From Onchocerca lupi (Eukaryota > Nematoda > Chromadorea > Rhabditida > Onchocercidae): a DNA stretch of 64,000 nt. The notes under the pieces were generated by a model. That model had not been told where the DNA came from, did no database searches, and saw nothing but the letters and a program-made list of their open reading frames with translations. Positions 13,485-27,038 of this stretch are shown here, piece after piece. The stretch covers positions 1 to 64,000 of the forward strand of contig JAOVVO010000037.1 in assembly GCA_028564675.1 (NCBI GenBank), read 5' to 3'. The position numbers were made by a program, and so were the translations under genes. How positions within the stretch are numbered: position 1 is the stretch's first letter; each line of letters begins with the position of its first letter.

Positions 13485-16400
13485 TTATCCGTGGTTCTCC
13501 AATGGTTCTATCGGAGATGATATTTCTTTCACGTTGGGCATATAATCACGCGCCATTAAGCACGCAAAAACAGTCATTACCATTCTCGGTTTAACCTAAA
13601 ATATTTCTATGTCAAAGTTTCAAATGAAACTGTAGATAAAGCCTTGTGCAAGAATGAAAAAGAAAAAACGAACTTCAACGATATCTTCTGGCAGAGCATA
13701 GATTTTCGCACCAATTTTACGTCCTGATGTGATTGCGTATTTTGCATTCTCCAAATTATTCTGTAAGAAAGTGTAACTGAAAACGACAGCTGTAGCACAC
13801 ACTAATAAAAATACATGAATTTCCACAGAAAATAATTGATAAACCTTAACTGAACGAAATAACAGGTTTGATACAGTCATTCATCTTGAAGAGCAGTCAA
13901 AATGATGATTTCCAATATGTAAATCAACAGCTAAAAATAAAACTAACCTCAGCAGTACCGGTTTTTACGAGCGAGTAACTGATGGTACCTGGTTTGATCG
14001 ACTCAATAAGATCCAGAACAACACAAGCGTCGGATATTGTTTGGTCTTGAAAGCTCTTTATAAATCTTTTTCGACCAGAGGACGCTAACTGTAAATGCGG
14101 TAAGCGGTCGTCGGTATCACTCACACATTTTAAAAAAACTTACATCATGACAGGTAAGTCATGATTAGGTTTTGAATGAAGGATAAAAAAATCGAACACA
14201 TTAAATCTGTAAACTTTTGCAAGGTTTTATGATATCATTACATTCATAAAACATACTTTCTCATTTACCCAAGCAATAATTTCTTTATCAGTTGCCAAGG
14301 AATCACCGCTTTGCGTACACTGCGCCAATACAGTTAAAGTATAGGCGCGCATCAGTTGCCATACCAAAGCTGGAAAAAAAAATTACGATTAGAAGAACCT
14401 TTGACGATGCCATAACCTCCTCATACTTAACTGATACTTTTATTCTTAAACTTCTTAAGAATCGCCAAAGAGAATATTTCTTATAATCATATATAAAAAA
14501 TTGTTGAATTCATTTTAGTGATAACCACTAATAAACATATATTCCAAACAGTTAGACCACATACAGCCTTTTACGAAATTATGAATAAACAAACCGAGTG
14601 TAAGCGTCTGATTGCCATCATAAATGTCTTTACCCTGTATTCCAACCAATGAAAACCGCAGCTGTTTACCAAGTTCAATTGCGTAGTTGCAGTTTTGTAT
14701 TTGGTCCATCATACCTTTTAATTTGGAAAACTTCTTAACCACTCGTTTCCAATTTACTATTCCGGGGCGAATTATATCATAAAGCTGGAAAAAAGACCTT
14801 GATAGCGATTCAACAGTTGATTTAAAGAAATCATCTAGCCAACAAACAAATCAAAAACCGAATTTAAAGCCATATCACTATTTGCTGAAGTAATTTCCGT
14901 CCTCATGATCAATAACACATTAAAGACACTGAAACTAACTTGAAAAATAATAACACCGCTGCAGAGATCGCTATACAGCCAATTGACGTGTGGATCAACT
15001 CCCATACTGTTCATCCAATTCCTATATGTCTTTTCTTCACGTGTTTCATCAGCAGCATCGATTTCTGAACAATCCAAACTTCGATGCATTGAAACAAGAC
15101 GTTAAATCAAGATAAAATTTACGAGCAAATCAGAATTCAGTAAGCTATGGTTTGAAAGCTTCTAGATAACAAAACGAGAAATACCTTCCTTCCCTCCCTG
15201 ACGAAATAACATACGAAAATCAAATAATTCCCGTTTTTTTTTTTTTTTTTTCTTATCGCTCTTGATATAACGGCCAGAAAACTCACCAAATTCGTCTGCT
15301 CCTGGCTCCGGAAGGCCTGGACATTTATTGAAAAGATTGGCAACAAATGCTAAATTTAATTTATAGTTCCCCTGAGCAACATCATTCGGTGTAACAAATT
15401 CACGACAGTCAATCTTCTCAGCTTCATTCAACATAGCCGCTGCTCTTTGTATGTTACCCTGTAAAATTAACAGAAGATTTACAAGTGTCCGCTCTTTTCC
15501 ATAACTATTTTTTGCCTTTGGTAGAGTAACTGAAACACTTAAACTTTTAACAGTTTTTATTTTCGGAATTTCAAGTAAACACGAAAAATTTGATGGAAAG
15601 AGAGCAAAAAATTTCTAAATGAAAAGGTAGTTTGGCTGTATATTCTTTATGATAATGTAAGCAATACAAAGAACTTTCTCTACTGCGACCTATATCTAAG
15701 CTTCGACATCTTGCACTCGATTTAAAATTTTTTAATAGTATACATCTCTTTATAAATATGTTTGAGTCTAAATATTTTCTTTCAGATAGTTTTTCTGCAA
15801 ACAAATTATCTGAAATGAGATTGCTAAGTTTCGAAATATGATAGCAGACAAAGATATGCGGTTCTGCTTCTCGGCTGTGCAGCGCATTGAGCCCGCAATA
15901 TTCGAATGCGAAAAAATGATGCTCATATTTTGACAAGGAGTTCGGAAAGGACTATTTTGAGGTAACCTAGAGCCTTTCTAAAGAGTGAAATGAATCCCAT
16001 TTAATAATGAACAAGTTGATATAAGCAAAGGGTGTAGCAATAAGAACAGAATTCTTAGAATCGCAGGTAGTAATCGGAGCAAATAGTAAATTTAAAGTTC
16101 AGATAAGATTAAGACTAAAAAGCATGATATACAGACAAATGGGAGTCAGTGATTCTGCTACGATTATGAAACTTGAAAAAAAAAAAAAAAAACTTGACTT
16201 TATACAAAGAAGAAAAAAGTATCATAAAACTCCACTGCTGAAAATAAGCCAGCATTATTTTAACCACTAATGCTATTGAATGCTGTCAGCGATTAAAATT
16301 AAGAGCTGAAGAATACATACCTTAACAGAAAGTGGATAAAGGGACACATTAGCTGCTTTTGGAGCAATTTCATTAAGTAAATAGGTGTAAATTTCCGAGT

Positions 16401-18325
16401 CGATAATATCCGAGGTGAAATTCGTTAGCCTCCGATCCACGCCAGCCTTTAAATAATTCAGATGAAGCAAAATGGAATCAAAATAGAACTTTAAAACTTA
16501 TTAAGGGAATACTGAATTATCTCTAATTTAATTACGTCCATTTCAATTATTACATAACAATTCATTTTCCACATTGAATTTGCCTTTATTCCATCAGGAT
16601 CAACATAATCAACAGAGAGATAGTAAATATAAAATGCTGAGCACAATCGATTAAAAATTTTCGATTGAAGGGAAATTCCCAACCAAATTCGATAATTCCT
16701 ACTTTTTTCGCGTTTTGAAATCCACTGTATCTCGAAAAAAATTTGGAATAAATCAAATGCTATTTTATCCTGTTGGTAAAAGTGGATTATACAGCAAATA
16801 AAAGAAATTGGAAACTCGTGATATCTAAATGAACTGCAATAAGAATACCTTTGCTAAATGATGATTAACCCAACGTATCAAAATCTGTTCTGGTGAAAGC
16901 TTGCGCAAATCATCCAACGTCTCACCCTCTTGCAACAATCGAAATAATCCAGGCACATGTCTTAAGTCAATTTGATTGAATAAACCGATCTGCAATACTA
17001 AAATAATTATTAAATCAAGAAACCAGCACTTCAGTTCTATTTACAAATATTTCATAAGAGGAATCAACAAGTCTGCAAATCTTCAACCATATAATGTTGA
17101 ACATTTAAAATATAACCGCAATAAAAATTAAACTGCAACAATATAACACTTACTCGAATGATCTGCCACAGAAGACCAAGTACAAGATGTGGTTTGCCCT
17201 TACTCAAATCATCACCATCGATATTAACGATATTACAACCGATTGCTTGTGCTGACATAAGTGCCAATGTCAAATTCTCCAGTTTTGTATACGTGTTCAA
17301 ATGCTTTTTATTGATGGCTCTTTCATCAATAGTGTCGGGTACTGCCAGATTGATAAGTTTGCTGAAGACAGCAGTTAAAGTAATGACCTCAGTCTAATTC
17401 AGACCTACTTCTTTTTTTTTCACTTCCTCAAAATGCAGACTGAACGAAAGAATTTGAGAGGACACAAAGAGACATTACCATATGATAAGCCCATCTTGAA
17501 CTTTATGATAAAGGTCTCCACCATCAGTTTTTACAGGTATTAAATTTTTCAAATCCGCATCACTGTATAAATTACTGTTGATCCAATTTGAAAAAGCTAC
17601 CTCCTCCTAAAAAATGCATGTCAACGAGATATTTTTTATTAATTCTTAGTATTTGACAAAAAAAAGATGAGTGAAAATTAAAAAATTTCCACAGAAGTTT
17701 GCAGGATTAAATGGATTTGTTTCAAAAATACAGACCTCGACTCGAATGGTGTGTACAATTTCCTCATTGCTTTGTTCTGATAAGCCTTTTACTGTATAGG
17801 CACCAGTTACTGAACCAATTCGCTGTTTCCACTCATTCACTTCCTGATCTTTTTCGCTACGTAATTCAATAAACAAATTTTGGAAGTCATCGAATGCCAA
17901 GTCCTTTGCGCTTCCATAACGTTTCATTAATTCGCGAAACTAGAAAAAGGCGTTTTATGTAAGGTGAAAAATATATTTCTCAATAAGATGAATACATTTC
18001 TTACTTCTAACATGTAACAAAAGCAACTTCGCATTTCACTCACTGAGCGCTGTTTTCGCAATAAAACAACAAATTTACCTGAAAACCAGGAAGGTCAATG
18101 CCTGCAATCTTGAGTGCTTCCTGAACATCTGTCACTGGTATTGTACCGCAACCACTTTCATCAACCTAAGTACGAGGAACGGCTTAGTACAATTAAATTA
18201 TTGTGGGTTTATCCATCCTAATTATTAATTAGAAAAACACATTGAACAACAAAGTCCAAAATGAATTCAAGTACTACCGTTGAAAATCTTCCAGCAAGAT
18301 CAGCGATCTGCTCTCTGGTTAACAT
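13485..18325 (-). CDS. plst-1: plastin/fimbrin actin-bundling protein
   Basis: Cross-links F-actin into bundles through two tandem calponin-homology pairs. Fourteen exons: 18278-18325, 18079-18165, 17736-17939, 17479-17606, 17154-17361, 16849-16989, 16321-16446, 15287-15458, 14940-15064, 14595-14784, 14257-14369, 13948-14088, 13674-13760 and 13485-13595; 626 residues, like other plastins. Residues 1-85 are the EF-hand region, then CH1 (~114-225, EEVAFSNWIN to LLWQIIR), CH2 (~256-365), CH3 (~381-485, TYRNWMN to LVWQLMR) and CH4 (~506-605, ending MVMTVFACLMAR). Family signatures such as VPDTIDERAINKKHL, KPHLVLGLLWQ and DGNQTLTLALVWQ are intact. Oddities: both EF-hand loops look degenerate, and the C-terminus runs about 20 residues past the point where vertebrate plastins stop. 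The donor of exon 13 is GTTCGT. Confidence 0.96.
15571..15936 (-). other. 121-codon open frame inside a plastin intron
   Basis: This ATG-started frame lies wholly inside the 862-bp plastin intron between 15458 and 16321, on the plastin coding strand. It resembles no known family and plastin is complete without it. In DNA this AT-rich a frame of this length can arise by chance, so I list it only as unexplained. Confidence 0.15.
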
Positions 18326-18355
18326 CGACACCGGGACTTCGATCCTCTGATGCAC

Positions 18356-18359
18356 TCTG
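18356..18359 (-). other. likely trans-splice acceptor of plastin
   Basis: Minus-strand sequence GGGATTTCAG is followed by a 31-nt leader and the ATG at 18323-18325. No exon is visible upstream, which supports that ATG as the start. Confidence 0.5.
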
Positions 18360-18914
18360 AAATCCCACTTACTGTTCCAGAAGCACAAACAGACTATATC
18401 GTTAACAAAGCGCTTTCCAAATTCGGATCAACGTTCACAGAATTCTGCATTTTCTCTGGTCCTGAACAATCTAAACCCTCCTCCGGCAAAATCTCCCACA
18501 TTTACCACTCGTTGTTATCCGAGCATTCTTTCAACCTATTACTGTTCACAATTCTTGTCGATCTTTGTCCCTTCTTCAATCATTTTATTTACTTCATTCT
18601 CAATATTCGTCATTATAACTAAATGACGTTCCTAACCTCTTACAGCATCTATTTCTCAAACTTCCTCAATTCCTGACGTCCTCTTAACCAGCAAACTTCA
18701 TATTACCTATCCATTCCAGTCATTGATTTGAATCCAACTCCCGCTCCGGGAGATGTTTTGTAACGTTTCTCGTTGCATACTTCAAGTGTGAAATGTGTTC
18801 CTTTTTTAAATGCGTTTTGTTTGATTTTGGTTAAACATGAATTATCGGTTTTTATGGAGTTAGATGGACTAAGACGTTCAGAGGCCAGTCACGGATAGTG
18901 CATAAGATTGCACA

Positions 18915-19010
18915 GATCTCGTAACACGTGATACACGCAACCAGTCATCTAGTGCGGCTTGACAGAAATCTCGTAACATGAGATGCACGCAGCCAGTCAT
19001 GTAATGCAAT
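18915..19010. repeat. diverged direct repeat, 53-bp period
   Basis: ATCTCGTAACACGTGATACA at 18915 recurs with changes at 18968. Both copies continue into CACGCA, CCAGTCAT and a TAATGC/TAGTGC-like block. Confidence 0.65.
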
Positions 19011-22000
19011 GTTTATACTACAGTCACTGTATATCCGATAAAGTCAAATCCTTTTTCAATACTAAAGTGGTGGGGCGTTCAGACTAAATAATAACTTACC
19101 TCATGAAGCACTAATGATTACCTACCTATTTAGGCGTTTCTAGAGTGTTTCAAAATTATTTCGCTCCAAAACAGTATTTGACTCATGAAACGAACGCTTG
19201 TATGAAATTTGAAGCGTTCAAATTTCAGAAAATACGGAATGGAGAAAATTGTGGGAAACATTGGCAATAGAATAACATAGAATTTAATAAGTGTTATAGA
19301 CACTGAGATGGTAACATGGGGAGACGTGACTGCAGACTGATATGATAACGTGGAGAAACGCATCGAACTTCTGTCATGTGTAGATGTTTTCGCAGTCTTT
19401 TTATAGCATTTTTCCACGTTATATTTTTAAACTTACACATCTTTACTGATATGTTTGGTATCATAATGCTTTTACCTAAACTAGGAAATTCCAGCCTTTC
19501 TTCCATCAACGAAATGTTATCTTTCTGAGTAGAATCTTGTTTATTGCTTTATCATAGTATTATTACACAAAGTTCGATGCTGGATTGGGGGAAAAGAAAA
19601 GAGTGATTTTTCCATTGTCTGATTCTTTTAAATCTAGAAACAGACAGTTATGATGTCAATATCAGTCCTATTTCTAAAAGTTTAAGTGGAAACATTGAAT
19701 CCTTTAATCTCTATCATCTGAACGATGCTTCCACCTCTATCAGACACACGTATTTGTCACTTATATACACTTACTGACAAATCTAAATTCGAAAGCAGAA
19801 ATTTCTTGCCAGTACAAAGGAAAAGAATGTTTCGTGTGAGAAGGCACACTGAATGCAACCGTTTTGTACAAAAACAAAAGATTTTTGTCCAGTTTTGTTT
19901 TTTCAGTTCTGTATAAAAACATAAAAAATGCAACCCATCGCTTTTATTTACAAACGAAAGGAATTAACTTCTTCTGAACAATATTTCCGCTTTGAATTCG
20001 GAGGATTTCCTGTATTAGCATCGCTAGTTGAATATAGGTCATGATAATTTGAACATAATGCATTATCTATTAGGGATTAGCAAAAAGCTGGTCTAGGAAA
20101 CGGTGCGATCTGGTTTAATCAACGGATTTTTCTAAAAACAAATGAACCGACATTTGCAATGGATAATTGCTTTAAAAACCGAAGCACGACCACTATAAAA
20201 AGCAATTTGGAGCATTTCGGAATTAAAGAAATGCATCGATGAGTCATCATGTCGGCTGCAAAATTAAGGCCAATCTTCAGCTGCAGCATGTGAACCTTTT
20301 TTCTAACTTCAGAATATAATTTGATCACATTCAGCAATTTTTCATGCTACGCCCGGTTGTAATGTGACTACACATCAGAAAAAGCCTCTGAGCAGAAATT
20401 CACATCATTGAATCATTCTAATCAATTATACTTCTCATTAGGTTATCGACAATCTCCAATTGTTATAGCAGAATTCTTTTTAGGGTGAGAAAGTACATTC
20501 TTTTACATTCAAAGAGCTACGGAAATAGAAGCGAAATGAGGTAGTACGATCTGACACCAGGAAGCTATATTTTCTGTTTGTAAGAAGACAAACAACACCA
20601 CAAAGCCATAAGACAAATAGACACAATAACCAACCAGTCTTGCGTTTTAAAATTTATGGATTTTAATAAAGGGTAAACACTAAGAGGGTACAGTACTTTT
20701 CGAAAACAATGAATTGACGACGTTATTCAGATAAAGAAAGTAAGCAGTTTTTTCAAAGTCCAGTAATCTGGAATTCATTATCTCCATTATTTACTAATTA
20801 TTGATTCTGAACTAACATCCATAATGAAAACAGTCCAAATTTAAATTTATATCTGATAGTTCAATAAAAACTCAGATATTGCTCTTGCGACTATCAGATA
20901 TTAGTAAGCGCTTTTCTCAGTTACTCCTCAATCAACCTATCCTTTTTTTAATTGTGTTGTCGATGATATATTGTCACTTAACGTTTTTCTGTTCAGAAAA
21001 AATTACATCCTTATTAATGGCAAGAATTAAATAAAAATTAGAAAAAAGAAAGAAACAATGGCTTGGTGGTTAGTATACGGCATCAGGTAAAAAGATTTTT
21101 ATTACTGTTTGAGAGTCGACTACTCATTTTATTCGCTTTTAAAAATGAAATTAATGTTTTCGAAAATATTTCCATCCGCATCATTTGTTTTATTCGGCAT
21201 AACTGATACAGTCAAAGACTTTTTTCCTGTCCAAAGGGTAAGAAAAGAGTTGGAGAGGGAAAACTGCTTTTGTTAGAGAGCGAACTTTTGAAGACAATCA
21301 GCGACCAAAAATCTTTTTTGCCATACTTTTTGTTTGTTGTAGCTTGTACCTCATGAAAATAATACGATATTTTGGCAGAAACAGCTGAATGGAATATATT
21401 ATTCGTACGAGATAATCCGCTAACACTGAATTTATGAATAAACTAATAAAAGATGCAGCGAAATTCAAAACGGAAATTTAATTGACTATAAACATAAGAG
21501 TAGTAGCGACATTTCATTCCTAAAACTATTTTCTTTTTCCAAGTAGAATTAAAGCATAAAACTTGGTGTATTAGAGAGGCAATAATGTCAAAAATATAAC
21601 TGAACAATATCTACTTTTGATTTTTGTTAATGCGATTAATAAATGAACATACTGTTTTTTAAATATGAAATAACTTTGCTGAACAAATCAACTGGTTCAC
21701 ATCTTACAATCATCATTCATTTTTTTTATTCTTGGAAACAAATGTGAAGCAGGATGAAACATTTCAGCACTCTAAAATCTAAAGTAGATTTACTTAATTA
21801 AGATTTATGATATGATCTTCGAAACAAATATTACTAAGGTCAAACTGATCATTTAATTTGTATTTTTACACCAGGTTTATGGCATTATTGCTTGCCAGTT
21901 TTTACTAGTTCAGTACATTTAAAAATACAAAATCCGAGAAACTATCAAGTACGAATGTAATTAAGCAACATTCCACAAGAATGTATTTGAATGATTGCTA

Positions 22001-25000
22001 CATTGCTAAATTTGAACCTCTCGTGAAATATCAGAATGTCTTTCAGGTTACTCATATCTGCTCTTCCTCTCCTACTTTCTTAGCACGAATGCATATAATA
22101 AAAAAGCAAGTTAAATGCAAACATCACAGCGTCACCAGTTATGTACTAAAAATTGTTTATTCGTTTTGAATTTCTAATTTTTATTTTGCTTCCTTTTAAA
22201 GCTTCCGTTATCCATACATATCAAAAAATAAGTTTTCATACAGAAATATAATGAAAAATGGCTTGTGCAACCTACAATTTTCTACTTCATAATAAAGATA
22301 AATATATAATGCTGAAATGCTGCAACTTTATTATTAGTGATGTTATTTGTCTAGTGCTATGGAACAATGTGATAGAAATAAATAACAACTTCGAGACAAA
22401 TTAATACTAACAAAACGGCAATAAACGAAAGAAAGTGAAGAAGTGTCGTTTTCTAAAAGATAATCATTAATTAATGCAACACTCCTAAATCTTTTGATGA
22501 CTTGAAATTTCGTCACTTTTTGTTGTTCTACATATTTCTCTACTCTTCTCATCAACAAACCAGTAGTCATTCATCATTCTTCACAACTTTTACAACATAT
22601 TTACTACTAATCCTCATTCAGAAATTCTTCCATTCTAGTTATAACCTTCACCAACATAAATTATTGGATAAATTAAGATTTATTATCAGTTTTAAACTCA
22701 CTTCCTAATCTGGTCTATACTGATTCTATGTTTTAGATCTCAGATAAGTAATTCATCATATGACAAATATGAAACACCTCTAGCTTCTTCATGTTTATAT
22801 CACATGCAATGAAGAATTCGTAGGCAAATAGTTTTTATGATTGAAGAGACGAAGCAGCATAAATGCAAACATAATACCTTGTCGAGATACCATGTTTGAA
22901 TAATTAGTTATACAGCTGCCTATACTAATTTAAAATATTTCGTTTATGTAGTATGCACATACCATCAAAATAAAATTTGTCCTCAGAAACTTTCATGAAT
23001 CAAATTAGTCTTTTTTAGCCTTTATTTAGCGTATTACTTTTGTCTCAAACCCAATTCAGTATTCATTCTCACCAAAACAATTGACTTCTTCTATCAATTA
23101 GTTCTTGGAAGACAATAAATGACTGTGAGCATGGTAAACCGACTACTCAACGAGAATAATTTAGTAAAAGTACAACTTCTCTAAAAAAAGATTGTGACTA
23201 TCTAATAAGAAGTTGTCTGAGGGTTAAATGACTTTCTCATGATATATAGAATCCATGCTTCGATCAGGCTGCATGGCCTTGCATAAATGCTTGGTCATTT
23301 TCGAATGGTAATTAATGTAATATATTTGATACATATGTTTATTCCTAAAGTCAAGAATTTGGACTAGCAATATGAATCATCACAAGCATTCTTCAGAATC
23401 TAAAAAAACTGCCTGATATAAATAACAGAGATAAGACTAATCAAACATATTACGTTCAACAACATGACATGTTACGATGGTGCAGATGTTATTTGGAGAT
23501 AAGCTGAAGTAAATCCATGTTTTGAACAAAAATTAATAGCTCAGCTCATAGCTCATTCAAGATTTTACAAAATATCCATGAAAAGAATTCAGCTTAAATA
23601 TCGATATCTGGATAAATTTGGATTAATTCATATAAAAGCTTTAAACATCTTAAGCCACTATTGGCTTAATTTTATAAGTAATATCTAATAGAGTGTTTAA
23701 AATAAAAATTTGACAGTTAGTGCGGCCATCTTTTTTCAGAAAAATGTATCCGGTTTGCAGTCGTGTCATCATCCGAAAATGAGTTGTTTTAAGCTATTTT
23801 AGTGCTAACGAGCTCCCGACAACATTCATTCCTAACGAATGCGAAATAGCAGCACAAACATATTGTGTATCGAATCATATAATCCACATATAAATGCATT
23901 CGATGAGCAGTGAAAAGTGAGAATTTTATATTTCGCATATGGAATTAATATAGGGAATTGCTAAAGTGGCAATAAATAATGCTCTTTAAAACAAGAGAAT
24001 TAAAATTTGATGATATAAAAATTTAGAGAAATACAAATGATAAGAAGCACAGGGATTTAGGAACGAATTAAAGCAGCTTGTGACATTCTCGACAATTTGT
24101 TAATCAGTCATTTGCAGTGATAAATATCAATGTTGCTACTATTGTTGTTAGTATAGCTGAAGTTACTGCTTTTATTCAAATTGTTATCAAAATAAAAGGT
24201 TGCAAATAAGTCAAAGTTCACATGCATCATTTGTGGTAAATGACAAGGGTTAAAAATTATGCATACAGATAGGACCTCGACAGTCTTACAAACGATCACT
24301 TGCAATGTCGTTTCAAAATAATAAAAAGTTTGAAGGCTTTAAAAAATGGATTAAATAAGAACAGTGCAAATGAATCTTCATGAAAACAGAGATGTATTTA
24401 TGTTATGCAATAATTATCTAATATTGGAAGAGTATCCTGTCCGTTCATTAATTTCAGATATGCAGTTTTTTTCCACAGCTATTTCTTTGGCTTTTTTTTT
24501 GAGCAGATGCGTGCTACTGTTTTCACAATTTTTTAGCAATAGATTACAATTTTAAGATTGAATTCTCAGCTTTTAAAGCTGAATGGTCCAATTTCTTAGC
24601 ATAAAAGATGTAATAAATTACCGATTTTCGGTTTTTCTCTAAAGCGATGTGAGTTTTTCCTATCCATCTAGCTGTACTAAAGGTTTTTTTTTCATGACTG
24701 TCAAACATTCGATGTTTAAATGCTTAGATGATCTAGAAATCTAACATATCATAAATTGGTGATTTATCAGTGAAAGCACTTGGGGAATGATGCATCTCCA
24801 TCTGATATTTTTCTGGAAAAGTAGTTTTCGTGTCATACAGTTCCTTTTTCCACATCTTGTTTACGCAGCATTAAAATCTCGCAATTTTACAGCCAAACAC
24901 AAAAGAAGACTTTCTCAATTTTCTCTATGTTTTTCGTAACCAAATTTTTCTCGTTCCTGTTAATCTAGCATTATTGAGATATCTATAGTCTTGTAAATGG

Positions 25001-26045
25001 ATAGCTTTATCGTAAAGTATCAACAGAGAGAGAGAGAGGGGAAAAAAAAAAAAAACTAGCATTTACCTTTCCAGGAAATTTTTAAAATCTTCATGCTTTC
25101 AATCGTAAGAAAGAAAGAATATTCCTCTTATCAATGTTGTTCAATGATCAGTGATTAGTATCATTCTGATGAAATACGATGCGTCATAAGTAGCGAAAGT
25201 TTTGGGTAATTATAATGAAACAAGGTATATATTTATATATACACATATAAGAGGGACATTGATATTTCCCAGCTGATAGGAAAAAGTTTGAAGTGTGAAG
25301 TGGATTGGCTCTATTTGTGTGTGGTTGCTTGCATGTATGATTCATCTCTACCTATTATATGGTGAGATTTCTAAGAGTTTTAACTTGATTGCCAGAGCAG
25401 GTGTGATTGCGATTCTTCTATTTTCTCACCTATCACTGTTGCAAAGGAAATTTAAATAAGCTAAAAGTTTAGTTTAATTTAAATGAATTAAATACCTCTC
25501 GGGCTATGAGCGATTGGTAGCTTCTATGTATTTAGCATTTCATCACTGCAACAATAACAAAAGAAAAGAAGGAAATATAGTGATTTCAAAGTGATAGCGA
25601 ATTCGCATAATGAATTAAAAATGAAACGATGTTATTAGATGATTAGTTTGCCGAGAAAGTGGAAAAATATATTGAGAAAGACTGAAATCATGCTTTCAGC
25701 TTGAAGAAATAAACAAGTTGTCCAGTTGTATCCTAAAAGTTTGCCAACATTCCAGATACCAAAAACCGAAAAATGTTCTTATAGATAAATATTAAATTAA
25801 ACAATAGATGAGAAAATATATGACGTTGCTGATCTCTAAAAATGATTGTTTCCCATACAAGAAACCAGCTTGCGTATGTATCTATCTGATGACCACCTAA
25901 TAGTGAAATCATACAAATGTTTACAAAGGACTTCTGCAAGATCAGAATAATGTCGGATAAAAATAAGCATTTTTGCAACAAATCGCTTTTCACAATAGAA
26001 TTTTAATGAGAATAAATATGGAGAAGTATTGCTACGTTTACATGC

Positions 26046-26070
26046 AAAAAAAAAAAAAAAAAAAAAAAAA
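26046..26070. repeat. poly(A) run, 25 nt
   Basis: Uninterrupted A25 in the gene-poor region. Confidence 0.9.
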
Positions 26071-26200
26071 GAATTATGAATCTGACAATTAAGCTAACGA
26101 AAGCCGCAAAATCATTTCGCATCCTGAAATAGAGATTGAATTTAAGCCGAAAAAAGAGCCAGTACGGCTGGCTTGAATCCGGTAAAAAGATGAAAAATCG

Positions 26201-26238
26201 AAAAAGAGAGAGAGGAAGAGAAAGAGGGAGAGAGAGGC
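26201..26238. repeat. AG-rich microsatellite
   Basis: Imperfect (GA)n with G and A interruptions. A second purine-rich stretch follows at about 26266-26310. Confidence 0.8.
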
Positions 26239-26547
26239 ATGATCTAATTGTTATAAAGTAGAGTAGAGGAAGGAGGGCGAAAGAGAGGTAGAATTTGTAG
26301 AGAGAGACATTTCGATTAAAATTTTTGAATCACAATAAATGAATCATCATCACATCTATCGGTGGTACACATTTTAGTACCAGTGGAGTATTACTGATGT
26401 AGTAATCATTTTTGCCTATCCATCATTTTGCCCTTCCTTTCCTTTTCCTTTTGCAAAATTACTCATTTCACTGTTTGACATAAAATTTTGCTCGATGAAC
26501 CATAACAATAACACTTACATGCTAAAAGGGAATTGGAAGGAATGATG

Positions 26548-26562
26548 ACACACACACACACA
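26548..26562. repeat. (CA)n microsatellite
   Basis: Seven uninterrupted CA units. Confidence 0.8.
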
Positions 26563-27023
26563 TACTGTGATAATACTATAAAGTCTTCTTCCTGAACACA
26601 ATTTGAGTTGAGCAATAAAATGTTGCAAAATTTCATTTAAATTCAATTGTTCCTTTTTAGACAAATCTCGAAAAGTTGTGATTGAAATTATGCAGTAAGT
26701 TTTGCATGCTTAATTGCAATTGTCAAATGAAATGAATCACAAAACTCAACTGATACAACATCAATAGCATTATTTCCTGAAATTATCTGAATGCGTTAAT
26801 GTTGCAACATTTCTAAGTATTCCACTAAAAACTTTTTCATTGTTATAAAACATTTGTAATGCTTTCAAAATAAATGCATTTGTTCAGAGTTTATGATAGC
26901 TAAGAAACATTTAACTATTCGATAGCGTGAAAAAGAGATTCACGTGAAAAAAACGTGAAAAAAAAAAGATTCACAAAATCAAAATATCGAAATATGAAAC
27001 TAAAATAGTGAAGGACAGTGGAT

Positions 27024-27038
27024 TATATATATATATAT
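27024..27038. repeat. (TA)n microsatellite
   Basis: Seven TA units in intergenic DNA. Confidence 0.8.

Noticed and set aside
18350..18622. 90-codon + strand frame at the plastin 5' end
   Set aside because: It runs through pyrimidine-rich promoter DNA with low-complexity composition and no splice partners.
21058..21095. tRNA-like D-arm sequence (GGTGGTTAGTATACGGC)
   Set aside because: No matching anticodon stem, T-arm (GGTTCGA) or acceptor stem follows, so no cloverleaf can be formed.
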